Shown here: positions 1 through 12,900 of the stretch, in pieces | Numbering within the stretch: the first letter of the stretch is position 1 | How the letters are laid out: each line of letters starts with the position of its first letter | NCBI GenBank assembly: GCA_003864495.1 | Contig: ML133401.1 | Location: forward strand, 1,875,308 to 1,939,307 | Direction of reading: 5' to 3' | DNA length: 64,000 bases | From: Nemopilema nomurai | Lineage: Eukaryota; Cnidaria; Scyphozoa; Rhizostomeae; Rhizostomatidae | Position numbers and translations under genes: made by a program | The notes under the pieces: model-generated | The model's input: only the letters and a program-made list of their open reading frames with translations | Database searches by the model: none | What the model was told of the DNA's origin: nothing

Positions 1-316
1 AAATGAGTGATTAAGTTTTTTAATCACTTTGCACACAAGCTTTGGCTTGAACGTAGCTCATGGTCAGTTTAATTTTGGAATGTAACTTTCAAATAGGTTG
101 AGAAATTAGTATAAATTAGATACATTATCATTCTCATAGTTCTATGAGATATTGTCATTCTTTGGATGTTAAAAATTATTCAAGGCTCTTCAAACCACAT
201 GCAACAGACACAAGCAATGTTTATGCTATTTTTACTCAATGCTTTATTTTATTTGTATATGTGTATGCAGCTCTTTGTAAGTGAGTAAATCTAAAGAACT
301 TTTTTTCCTTTTTTAG

Positions 317-2964
317 CTCGTTTTTTGATTCAAGCATTCAAGAAAGTGAATATCAATGCAATACAACAGCAGATGCCAAAAATTAACGCCTCTGTAAGTT
401 TGCTCAGCCATTTAGCTAAATTTCAGTGACCTTGTCCTCTCTCTAACCATGTCAGTAGGCAATACATTGACATTTTGGTATTTACAAATTACTTTGAGTC
501 AGTGTTGGGTATTATGCATGCCTAGCTTAAAAAATAAATTTTCTATTCACCAAAAGTGACTCTTCATTTTGAAACACACTGCAGGCATACAGCTACACCT
601 AATATAGGGCATTATCATACAGTAAGAACCTGCAAAATAGAAACAGCTTTTTTAGTTTCCTTAAAAGGGCATTTGTGAAGGAAAGAGGCTAAAAGGTTTC
701 TTGAAATATGGTTAAGAAACTTTCAATGATTTCAAATATCTTTACGTACACACAATTTGGTTGTCATTTTTAAAAACAGGAGTGAAACTGAGTATAACAA
801 AAATGCACTGCTGCACATAATAAACTGTTGATTTAAGATTGTCAATAATGTCGGTTCACCAAGGTTGTATGTTTCTCTGTTATATGTTTGGATCCCCTGT
901 AAAAACTTCCTAAAAACAGGCCAAAAAGTTTCTTATATGAGGGTACCATTTCTCAAAGGTATCAGCCTGTGGTTTCTTTTAAAATGGTTTCTATTTTACA
1001 GGTTCTTACTGTAGCTAGACAAGTTTTGGTAAATAGGATGAAAATGTTGAGAGTTGCTACTCTGAATTTCATGCTGAATAGAATGATTGATGGCAGACAT
1101 GTTAGTGTGAAAATTTCAGCCAATCCTTAGAATATGATTCAAACATATGTGAATGTAAATGTGCTTTCAAGGTAATTGTATATTTTCTAACCATTAAGTT
1201 TTCTTCCAGGCTTTCAGCGGGTACTATAAAGGAGGCTTTGACAAGCAAATAAACAAAAGAGAAGCTGCATTGATTCTTGGAGTCAGGTATTCTCCAATTT
1301 TTCAACATTGATTTCACATTGTAACGGGCATACAATGTTGCAACGACCTGACACAGATGCAATATTGATTTCTTGTTAGCATTTAGTACAAAATTAAATA
1401 GCTTGTAAAGACAATGAAAAGATCCTCTTATTTGTTGGTAGATTTAATTCACTTTAAGAAAAGTTTTGCTTTCCTTGAATTGTTTTTGCTGCCCCCCATA
1501 AACAGTCCCTTGTTAGTGCCCTAAGGTTCAGATTATGAAAAAGACCTTTCAAGAACAAGTACACCATTTGCATTTCTTCATCAGTATTACCAGCTGAAAC
1601 AGTGCTGGTCCTACTGAAAATACCCAGCAAATTTGTTGCTAAACTAAAAAAAAACTTGTGAAAACTTTGCAAGCAAGGGATCATGAAATGTGGTTAGTTA
1701 CACTAGAAACAAATCCAAGGTGGCCTTGAAAAAGCCCAAAACAATTCCCATTGTACAGACTTTGAAAAATTTGTTTTCCTTTTTCAAATCTGAGTGTTGA
1801 TTAAACTAGAATACCTTAGACTGCAAGGTTACATTTGGAGCAAGCTATCATCATCAAGGAGGTTGGATATTTCATCCCAACAACCAGCATAAAAATCACT
1901 TTGTATGCAATGAATAACCAACCAATAATGACAGCCATATAACAAAGGTACACATAATACAAAAATTTGAGTATTGAAGTTCTGTTGTTAGTTCTAGTGG
2001 GCGGGTTGCATCTGAGTTGTTCTTAAAAGACTCTGTTTTTGTTCTTTAATGTTGTTGTTCCTTGATCTTTTTAGCACTAATTTCAAGGTTGTCTTGTGGC
2101 AGTTTTGCTGACTTTTTTGTCATTCAAAGCTGATTGTTTCTTCTCTTTAATTGTATTATCCCTTGTATAGCCCATCAGCCAACAAAATCAAAATCAGAGA
2201 GTCACATAGAAGAATAATGCTTGCAAACCATCCTGACAAAGGTATGTGGATATTGTGTATGTGGATTTAAGATTAAGTTTTGTTGACAAGAAATTGTTTC
2301 ACTTTGTTTTACACTTGTTAATAGGAGTGTGAGAATGATATTCCACTTTATGAAAGGTAGACCACCACTCAGGGGGGCTCAACAGTCAATGATGGATATT
2401 GAAGGGTACAAAACAAATAATTTACTTAAGTTGAGATGGTAAAAAACTGCTTTGTTTAGGTGTGTTAAGATATTTATGAAGTCATGATCAAAGTCACTAA
2501 TTAAGTCCTGGTCATTTAAGATGGGTAACTGCTTGGGTACTTGACTATCTGCCTGAGAAATTTTGAGAAATTAATGATAATCAATTACTATAGTGCGGCT
2601 AAGATTTTTCTAGAAAAATAAGATATTGAATTATATTCCTTTCTTTAGTTCTAGTTTCCTTAAAAACTTTGCTTTTAGAAGTTTGGTTAATTTGTTACTT
2701 CATAGCTAAATTGTCTTTTATGGTTCCCAGTCCAGGATAACTTCAAGGTCTTTCAGAAAACATTTGTTTGGATGTAGACTTTCTATGAAATGTTTTCCAG
2801 AAAATTAAGTGCATCACTGGGTTATGGTTGCAATAGGTATCGCTACATTAAAAACTTGCAGTAACAGTTTTTTAATTTTTTTTGCATAAACAGGTGGATC
2901 TCCATATCTTGCATCCAAGATAAATGAAGCAAAAGATTTACTTGAAAGTACAGACAAATCATGA
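317..2964 (+). CDS. DNAJC19: DNAJC19/TIM14 (Pam18) mitochondrial import co-chaperone, 3' four exons
   Basis: Four coding exons are visible: 317-393, 1210-1286, 2171-2241 and 2894-2964 (stop TGA 2962-2964). Each has AG/GT borders and the reading frame is continuous across them. The product has the family's linker ([19 protein letters not shown]), then the J-domain core with the HPD motif ([20 protein letters not shown]) and a short tail ending TDKS. TIM14/Pam18 proteins sit in the mitochondrial inner membrane and stimulate mtHsp70 ATPase in the TIM23 import motor. The N-terminal membrane helix and start codon should lie on exons before base 1, so the gene is cut by the window edge. The intron 394-1209 carries a MITE. 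I see no frameshift or lost key residue. The family assignment is secure; the 3' UTR end was not located, although an AATAAA occurs at 3826-3831. Confidence 0.93.
620..1011. mobile_element. MITE with 25-bp terminal inverted repeats and TA target duplication
   Basis: The left end (620-644, starting CAGTAAGAACCTG) and the reverse complement of the right end (987-1011) match at 24 of 25 positions. Both ends are flanked by TA (618-619 and 1012-1013), the target duplication of Tc1/mariner-type transposases. The 392-bp interior has no coding capacity. It lies in an intron of DNAJC19. The superfamily is inferred from the TA target and the CAGT terminus. Confidence 0.8.
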
Positions 2965-3990
2965 TAAATCGCAAAGTTTTGGTGTGGATTGAGAATTATA
3001 GTCTTCTATGCTGCTTCTGATATTAATTGGGACTTAAAGCTCATGCTTCATGAGGTGTCATGTTTCCATAATTTTTAGTTAACATCTTGAGGCCAAGAGT
3101 AAGTTGGACTACATTCAATTATCTTTTATCATATTGTAAATTCTAGTTTAATACCCATAATGCCTAAATGCTTATATTTAATAATTTGAGCAGGTATGCA
3201 TTTTGTTGTCAGCACAATGTTTTTATGCAAAGTAATGGTCAGCCAAGCTGCAAATTGCTAACTGAATGGGAAATTCTAACTGAATCCAGTTTAAAGTATC
3301 AATATACAGCATGTTGATTGAAGTTAATATGCACCAAACCTCCAAACTTTCCCACATATGGAAACTTGTAGACAATGCATTTACTTGCAACATTTTCCAA
3401 AAAAGAAGCAAATTTGTATGTTGATGGTCCACTTATAGGCCAACAAATCCAAGTACATTTGTAGACAAAAGCTTTCAAATGAACATGAAAAAGTCTGTTC
3501 AGTTTGAATGAGATATAGCTAAAGCATATATGCCTTCAGCTAGGAAACATTTGAGTCACAGTATTATCTTTCTTAAGCATAAGACTGATTCCAGCTGTGA
3601 TTTTGACCAATGGCGTAGTCAATTGTTTTTGTTTGAACTTCTGAATCACTCCAGGGCCATCAAACTATTTGCAATGAAAAATTGATACATGTAAAGTCAG
3701 ACAATGTACATATCCCGTATCTGCAAATATTTTGGCACCCTCCCCTGTGTCAGACAAATGCGAATACACTCTGTTGATGTTTGATAGTAGCAAACTGTTT
3801 TGCTATGTTTTCATTGTAAAAAAGAAATAAAAAATTAGCACACTACAAAGAAATTCCAAGCAATCAAATCTGAACTCGAATTTCTTTTGCCATAGAAACG
3901 GCTCTACTTGTTTTCTAATGCTTTTGTCTAAAATATGATTAATAAGAGAAACATGTTGCCAAGGGAACGTCTTGGCAATTGCTGTCTTGT
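2965..3990. other. DNAJC19 3' flank / convergent intergenic region
   Basis: There is no coding sequence I can support between the DNAJC19 stop and the stop of the convergent - strand gene at 3991. An AATAAA at 3826-3831 (+) is a possible polyadenylation signal for DNAJC19 but is far from the stop. I found no clear signal for the - strand gene. Confidence 0.4.
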
Positions 3991-6900
3991 TTACTTGCAT
4001 CTGAACTGCTTTGGACCATAGTACCGTCCCAAGTAGTTTGCACCAGTCATAACTAGGTCGAAGCCATCTGTTTTACTCTGGCTGTACTGTGCAGTGACGG
4101 CGACTGAGCCTCTTATTCTACTTGGCATGTTCTCGCAGCCAGGCGGTGTAAGGATCTTCGCAATTTGTACTGTTGCTCTTCCAGCCAAAACATTCTTCGA
4201 ATCCTTTTTGATTTCATTTATTTTGAAATGGAATGCAACTTCATCTTCACCTAATTTTTTCCCAGTAAAAACTAAAAAGTAGAAAAGAAGTTTCAGATTG
4301 TCCGTTTTACGATACTATATTTACAATTGCTAGAAAAAGCGGAACTATTTTTCGCATACTTAAAAGTACTTTTTTCGTCCGACACTCCTCAGAGCATGCA
4401 AACGTCGGAAGATAACCAAAAACTGACCGAATAAATAAACTTAGAGCTTGAGCCTGCCAAAACATTCATGTGCTCCTTCGACATCAGCAGTTTGTTTACA
4501 AACGTGCCCCTTGACGAGACCATAGGGTTTTGCGCTGATAATTTGTACCGTGGCGATCTTGATTGCCCACCATTCCCAGAGGAAGTTTTCAAAGAGCTCA
4601 TGCAAATTGCCACTCGTGGAGTGGAATTTAGTTTCGACAACATAATGTATAGACAAATTGATGGAGTAGCAATGGGTAGCCCTTTGGGACCGGCACTAGC
4701 TAACATCTTTGTCGGCTTTTATGAAAACAAGCTTTTTGAACAAACCAAAGAGCCCGCGGTCTATTTTCGCTATGTTGACGATACGTACGTCATTTTTGAT
4801 TCGGAGCTGGAGTGTGACTATTTTCATGGAAAACTCAACTCGTTACATCCAGCACTAAAATTTACTATAGAGAAGGAGCAAAACAACTCCTTGAATTTTC
4901 TGGATGTTTCGGTTCAAAAGGAGGGCGATTCCTTTTTCACCAGTGTCTATAGGAAACCAACATTCACTGGTCAATATATTCGCTGGAATTCCTTTAGCCC
5001 TAAAGAACGGAAAATTGGTCTCATCAAAACCTTAGTTCACAGGGCGCTAATGATTTGCTCCAAAACTAAGCTCACTTCCGAACTTGATACAATAAAACGT
5101 ATCCTTATTGAAAATGGCTACCCCGACGATATCATCTCGAAGTGTTTCAAACAAAAAATTGCCAGTTTCATCTCTGACAAGCATTTTGGACCTGAAAAGT
5201 GCCCTGTTTATCTCAAATTACCTTGGATTGGTGATGTTTCGCTAAAATTTGAAAATCAGATAAAAAAGGCCATCAATTTCTGCTATTCAGCTGTGAATCC
5301 TCGTGTGGTCTACAGTGCTAAGAACATGTTTCCCTCCACCCAAAAGGATTGCGTTCCTGCCCACAAAAAAAGTTTAGTCGTTTATGAATTTTGTTGCCGA
5401 TGTGAAGCTCGGTATGTAGGACGCACTACTCAAAGATTGGAGGATAGAATAAAGCAGCATGTTCCCACGAGCATAAGGACCAAAACGTCTGCAGAAAGAG
5501 AGCAGCCGCGTCGAAATTGTAAAAGACGCAATGCCCAAATTAATTGCGATTCGGCTATAGGACAACATCTTTTAGAGAATCCAGATTGCGCCAAAACATA
5601 CAGTGACGACAATTTTCGTATAATTGGGCAAGCTAGGTCGTCCTTTCACCTAGGTGTTTTGGAGTCTGTCTATATTTCAATGGAAAATCCCATTCTTTGT
5701 AGACAGAAAGAGTTCGTCTTTTCCCTTGGGCTCTTCTAAAGTGAGGTGTTAAGTAACGCAGATTGGTCAATTACAACCAATCACGCGTTCTGCTTATCAC
5801 CCTCTAGTGTTTTCGATCCGCATCTGGCTATTTATTCGGTCAGTTTTTGGTTATCTTCCGACGTTTGCATGCTCTGAGGAGTGTCGGACGAAAAAAGTAC
5901 TTTTAAGTATGCGAAAAATAGTTCCGCTTTTTCTAGCAATTGTGAAGTTTTGTACCACAAAGCACTTGTTCAGATACTATATTTATAGTAATTATGACAT
6001 TAAAGATATTGGTAATAAAATAAAGAAAATATTGATAAAAGTAGGCAATGTTAATGATAAAGATAATGTTGAGGATAAAAGCTATGAAGGAAAACCTACA
6101 ATGATGTGCGTGGACATTTAATCCGATACTTCGTTTGAATTGATCTTGAAATAGTCTAAGCATTCAGGATTAATTAAAGAATTTATTTTAGTTTTTGCCG
6201 AAATGCGCAAAAAATATCAAGCAGTAAACTTTCTTTGGCTCGCTATTCCACATAGCTGCAAAATTCGTTTGCAATCTGTCAAAATTCTATTGACAAGGAA
6301 ACTAATGCTAATCACACTGTTTAGCTCTTTGCTGTAGCTAAGATTTTAAGGAAACGAAATAATGGATGTGAAACTCCATCCAGAGAATTGGCCGAAACGA
6401 AACTGAGTTTGTTGCCGAGGTCTATTGATCACACACCGGGTGCCTTGTGCTACTTCCAATAGAAGGCCTAGGCCTCGTATGCAGCAAACATTGGCTTACC
6501 AACGTCACTTCTCTTCACACTGTTGCAGAGGTCTTCGGTGTAGTTGGGGGGGCATGAAGGCAACTCTGTTGGCATAGGTGGGGATTTTTCCCCGATTGCT
6601 TTGTCGCTCACCAAAGATTCTGCAAGGACCCCTGAAACAACAATCAATTGTCAAACATCCACCAAGCAAAGTACCGCCTATGATCCAATCGCCAATACGC
6701 TTTTCTGACTCATTGAGTGCTCTTTTTTCCTTTCCTTTTTTTCATGTTATTTCACCCTTATTCGTCAAAAAAATGTTTTTACTGTTGTATGAAAATAACC
6801 AATTATAACATTAAAAGTAGATTGAATAATGGCAAAAATTTTGTTCGTACATAGTAATGCAAAAATAGCAAAAAAGTCCTCGTAATTGCAAAGACGATGT

Positions 6901-9900
6901 TTATTAGAACTACATACAATAAATGTATGATATTCAGATCAAGTTAAACATAAACTTTCTTGATTTTGCAAAAATTGACGCTTGGAGTTAAGTTGGCCAA
7001 AGATTAGTTGAGAATAAAAGACTCTTCTCATGTATGAATGCATTTTAATTTTAGAATTTGTTCTACGTCAGCCAAGTTTTGGTAAATCTGAAATGAAGTA
7101 TCAAACAGATTCAGAAAGGGCCACGTTCCTCTACAAACCAAAAGTGACGCCATGGTAAGACTAGGAAGGCTTTCCCAAATTTTTTGATTCTTTCAAATTG
7201 GAATAGGAAATGGTAATGCCCATAAAAGTATCAATTTATAGGGAGTTTTAAGCCAGAGAGCTTTTGCATCATTACTTAAATGTGCGGCAGCACATTACGA
7301 GCCTTTGTTTTATCACGAGCTATATTCCTTGCAAATTTATACATTCATATAGCCCTGCCTGCAGCATGTTACGTTTGTCCCAAAAATGTTATGCTGGTGC
7401 CTCTTCAAAAGTCATATTTCCTAGTTGTAATTGCCTCTCTGTCTCCTTTGCTTACCAGGTGATTTCGAAAACAGTTCCGCTACCAACCAGAATTAACTAA
7501 GATGAAATCAAGGGGTGTGTATAAATTTCAACTTTAACCAATTATAGGCTTAATTACTAACCCACGCAACGCGGGGGTCTATCGCTCCACATCCTATCTT
7601 TTTGGCAAGTTATCTTCTGGCTTCCCTGCAACTCGTATCCATGATTGCAATGGAATTCGATCGAAGACCCACAGAATGTATTCTTCAAAACAACAAAACC
7701 ATTTTCCGGGTACCTTATGCGACCACAGTCAATAGCTGAAACGAAATTGAGAAGCTAGTCGGTATAATGTTCGAAAACTAGATATAGTTCTTGTATTTTT
7801 CAAGTCTTACAGTCTTGGTTTATTGAAATAGGCAAACTCTTTTTATCATCCGTGTGCTCATACCTCTATTGCGGCATCTGATACGAGAAACTTGAGATTT
7901 TCACATGAATCCGTCGAGGGGTGAATCGTTGGGGGTGGAGCAGGAAATACTAGTAAATGCATGAATGTCAAGTTGAATAAGATAGCGTGGTGCAGCGACA
8001 ATTTCATACTTACGTCTGCAGACTGGGGAATCTCCACTCCAGGTTTGGTTGCCTAGACATGTTCTCTCTTTCGGCCCATCCAAATAGAAGCAATCGTTAC
8101 AGGTATACGAAATAGTTCTGCTGAGTTGATACAAACCCTCTACAGCTTTGCCATTCTTTGGGTCCCCCGGGTGACCACATGATTTGCCTGTTGGGAGTAA
8201 ATTCTCTGTCAAGCTCATCCAAAAACGCAAAAACTCAGGTCTCGAATAGCATAGTTCATTACAGTATGCAACTTAGTAGTACTAGAGAGAAAAAGCAAGA
8301 ACGTACGGTGGCACTCGGCAGTGAATTTCCATGCTCCTGTCCATTTGTCACAAACAACATTTGGATTGCCTGTGCGATAGAAGCCTTCGTTACACAAAAC
8401 TTGGTAGCTTCCACTGTTGTTGAGTTGGATGAATTTGCTGTTGTCAGGGGGTAATGGCAGCTTGTGACACTTTGATTTCTCCTTACGGCCTACGAAAAAT
8501 TGGGATGCACAATTATGGTTGATTATACGCTTGATTTTCGAAGACAGAATGCTCACTTGACACTTTCCCACTTTCCCACTTATTTTTCAATCCAAAGGAG
8601 GAAAATATTGGCGCCAATCAGATATTTCAAGAAGCATTGATGGCAATGGCAAAGGCGCTTTTAATCTGAACTACTATTTTGTTGATATTGTGAAGCGGTT
8701 ACCACTAGAGACTGCATGATTGTGACAAAGTGACCATGATCTAGAGAACAACGAGGCAGCTAAGGTGAGTTTTCTATTAGCCTGCAAGAGACTCAAATAA
8801 GTAGAGCTGACAGCAAGGATCACGCAAATGTAAGGTGCTACAGACTTCATGACGAATAATCAAGCATCGGGATGTGAATAATATCAACGGTTGAAATTCA
8901 GCTGATCCTGAACGGGATACACCGAGCTCTTGAGCAAGGATGAGATTCAAGCAGAATGGTGTTTGGATTGGCAGGGCCACAGCAGCAATGTTCCTTGCTT
9001 CAAGAGCAAATATAGAAGCGGTGGAGAGGAGCAATTTCTCGGACTTTCCCACGTTCATCGTCGAAGGAAGCACTTAATTTTAGGTGCAATATTAAAATTC
9101 CGATTCAGTCCCATGTCCAAAGCCGAATTATTCCAATTTAGTCATGCAATGTTTCCTCTTCGTAGCTTCAAGTGTTCCTCCCAGGACTCACAAATGAAAA
9201 CATATGCAGCAATACAGCAATAATGTAAATTTTCTCACCAAAATTTGATACGAACATCAATCAGTCAACCTGATTAATTAAATGGCGCAATCATTGGCTT
9301 GACACTTTTGAAAGACGTCTGAAAGTACATGGAGCAGAAATTTCATACCCTTCTCAGTCTTGCGGGTAACATAACAAGTTTCAGAATTGAGATATGGCTG
9401 AACTTGAGGCTAGGTCTTTTGCACAGTCAAAGTCTGCGTCTGTTTCCAGCATTCTAAAGGGCGTGGTCTTAAAAATTTTCTTATGGATAACCTCGGCATC
9501 CCTGCTATTTTTCTCATTCGTTTGCGCCGCAATCTTCCCATACTGGCTACGCCACTGCGTATGAAACATGTTGGAGCTTTGCTCTCTTTCACTGCATTGC
9601 TCGGTAGGGCTCGCATGCAGAAAATTACACACATTGCTTTCTCCTTGTCTGAGTTTATCCCATCTTCATTCTGATATTTTGAGATACCTGTCCAGGCTTT
9701 CTTGATAGTGTAAAAGCAAACTCTTTGTTAAAACTACATCTCAAATACAAAGCAAGCAACAGCTGAGACCACGATAAGATAGAGAGACAAGGCATCTCTA
9801 AAGCAGGCTGAGAAGCGGACGAAAAGAGGCATAAAATGTGGTGCAGAGCTGGCAGTACGGATGGATATCTTTGTGATTTTGAAATAAACATTGGAAAATA

Positions 9901-12900
9901 CGATAGCGGTATGAAACACGGCCTTACTGTTCAGTTGTGACAAGACCTTGCAATGCAATACGAGGTAATACTGTTCTTTTCGACAATTTTCTTAACCCCT
10001 GAAAATATATATGCAGAATACAACATTTTGACTGGTGGAAGATCGTTCTGGCCATGTTGGACTCTCCTTTTCTATGTTTGTCTAAGCCTGAAAACTGAAA
10101 TGTCAAATGGAGTATAAACGAGGGGGATGTCAAATGGAGTATAAAAGGCCCCATCTTGGCTTTGTCTTGGATGGAAAAGAAACCTTAGAGATGTCCAGGG
10201 GATGAAGAGCCTCAGATAAAAGAAAGGATGAAGGATGGCTCAACAGACGAAGTTGTTTGTCGAATGCAGTCTACCGAATTCTAGTTTCTTGCAAAAAGTG
10301 CTGGTTGAAAATTCTTTTTGATTTCATAAATCAATAATCTATGATGCATATATTTTGTACAGAGAATCCAAACATCACAAAGAGAAGACAAAAGAAGGCT
10401 TCGGAATAGATTTAGGCCAGATTTTCATCTAGAAAAAGGAAAGGGAGGCAATAAGATAGACTACTGGAGAAAAGGTAGATTGAAAGACGTTTTTCTGCAT
10501 AAATATCTCAAAATGAGAAGGGCCATTATCAGAAAAGACGATTTGAGAAAATTGATTTTTGCTCGTCTAGAGTACAAATCCTCAATGTCTCAACATACTA
10601 GGGGCAACCAAAGTATTTGTAGGTCTTTTGTAGTAGAGTAGCATGGAAAAAGGGATGTAGAGGATTAATGCACAAACATTTCCTGAGGCATAAATTCCAC
10701 TCCAATAGAAAATAAAACAACAGCACCGAACCATTGTAAAGTAATATAACAAATTAGAAGGTAAACAGATATCCTTCATAACTTTTGTCTACAAATTTTA
10801 TCGTCTTTCTTAAAGTCATAGTTGCTGATTGTAATTGCCTCTTTGTCTCCTTTGCTTACCAGGTGGTTTCGAAAACAGTTCCACTTCTAACCGAACTAGA
10901 TATAGATAGAGATCAAGAGGTGTGTATAAATTTCAACTTTAACCAATTATAGGCTTAATTACTAACCCACGCAACGCGGGGGTCTATCGCTCCACATCCT
11001 ATCTTCTTGGCAAGTTATCTTCTGGCTTCCCTGCAACTCGTATCCATCATTGCAATGGAATTCGATCGAAGACCCACAGAATGTATTCTTCAAAACAACA
11101 AAACCATTTTCCGGGTACCTTATGCGACCACAGTCAATAGCTGAAACGAAATTGAGAAGCTAGTCGCTAAAACGTTCGAGAACTGACACAGCCTTCCGAG
11201 CATTTTTTCTTGAAATAAACAAAGTTAAGTTGGTGTATAAATCAGTATTGTATGCTGCATGGGGCGTTACTCAAATTTAATGTCTGTTTAGGTAAAGTTA
11301 ACCTTTAAGAAAATCAGAAAAATTATAGGTATAAGGTTTAATTCATTTCCAATGTCCTCAATATTTCTTTTCAGAATGGTGTGTGGCTTTTAAGATTTCC
11401 AACACGCGTCCTGTCAAGGGGTGAATCGGGGGTGGAGCAGGAAAAGCTAGTAAATACATGAATGTCAAGTTGAATAAGATAGCGTGGTGCAGCGACAATT
11501 TCATACTTACGTCTGCAGACTGGGGAATCTCCACTCCAGGTTTGGTTGCCTAGACATGTTCTCTCTTTAGGCCCATCCAAATAGAAGCAATCGTTACAGG
11601 TATACGAAATAGTTCTGCTGAGTTGATACAAACCCTCTACAGCTTTGCCGTTCTTTGGGTCCCCCGGGTGACCACATGATTTGCCTGTTGGGAATAAATT
11701 CTCTGTCAAGCTCATCCAAAAACGCAAAAACTCAGGTCTCGAATAGCATAGTTCATAGTTCAGTATGCAACTTAGTAGTACTCGAGAGAAAAAGCAAGAA
11801 CGTACGGTGGCACTTGGCAGTGAATTTCCATGCTCCTGTCCATTTGTCACAAACAACATTTGGATTGCCTGTGCGATAGAAGCCTTCGTTACACAAAACT
11901 TGGTAGCTTCCATCATCAAGTTGCATGAATTCGCTGTTTTCAGGGGGTGATGGCAGTCTGTTACATTGGCCTACGAAGATATAGGGTGCATAGTTATGGC
12001 TGACGAAGAAGACACAAACCGATGTAGCGGGAAAGATCTGTTTGGCTTTCAAACAGAGGCTGTTCACTTGATTGCTCGCTAGTGAACACTTTAAAAAAGA
12101 TGATGTCATTTAATGAAAGACGTATGCATTTAGTTAAAGGGTATGTACGAAATGGCTAGTGAAAGAGGCGTCAGAAAAAGGGATCTCCACTGCTAATCAA
12201 TTCCTGGTTGTTTGCAACTTGGTAATGACCTAGAGCCGTCCTCATGACAAATTTTATTGTCTGAAATCTGAAATCCTTGTCTTTGTTTACATTGTTACCG
12301 TTTTTTCTTTTTATGTCTAATGTTTTTTTCTTCAACATGTAACTTTTTTGCGCTTAAAATATTTCACTGATTTCAAATTTTACACCATAGCAGCTTTTGA
12401 TTTCTAACTGGAGTTGGAAAAATGTAACGAGCCATACTTTCCATGGAATTATTCATCCAATGAATTTCATTCAATGCACACTGAGTGGATTAATGAAAAT
12501 ACAAAAAGGCCATGGCATACTATTCTATTACACGAATTATTGTTGCTAGCATATCTGTTACCTTTCTGGCAAAGAGCCTGTGAAACGACGTTAATCGCAA
12601 TGTTCTTTGAGCAAGCAGCAACCTTCATTAAGCATCTGTTATCATAGGCAACCCCGTTCGAGCCACAAACCGGATTGAGAATTGACGAACAGTCCTCGGC
12701 TCCCAAACAGACACATTTTGCCTTTCTTTCGGATGCGTCATACTCGCATTTCGTTCCCAGGCTACAGGTCATCTCGTCGCAATATGCTGAAAAATGAAAT
12801 AGGCCTAAAGGTTGGCTTGGCACTGTTAACTGTACTCTCAAGTTGCTAACTAAAGGGGGCCGTGGTCTAATAAGGAAAGTGGGTTGGCATTTTTTCAAAA

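Larger units (their letters stand above)
4324..5972 (+). mobile_element. Penelope-like retroelement (PLE) with inverted terminal repeats
   Basis: A ~1.65-kb element is bounded by 13-bp target duplications. It contains one open frame (reverse transcriptase plus GIY-YIG endonuclease) between inverted terminal repeats (pLTRs) of 115 bp. About 29 bp (5944-5972) extends past the right repeat, an asymmetric tail reported for Penelope elements. It lies antisense in the last intron of the CCP/Kazal/NTR gene. The frame starts at RT motif A, right beside the left repeat, so the N-terminal part of the protein is missing and this is a truncated copy. Perfect identity of the two repeats points to recent insertion. 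Confidence 0.9.

Noticed and set aside
7557..7735. Treating the third CCP exon copies as terminal exons of two separate genes
   Set aside because: The lower copy has no signal-peptide exon, the exon pattern predicts a donor at GTTAGT, and a single model keeps frame across all 12 exons. It is kept as an isoform possibility.
9381..9634. Two overlapping - strand frames in the large CCP-gene intron
   Set aside because: No CCP cysteine pattern, no splice sites in the right phase and no known family.
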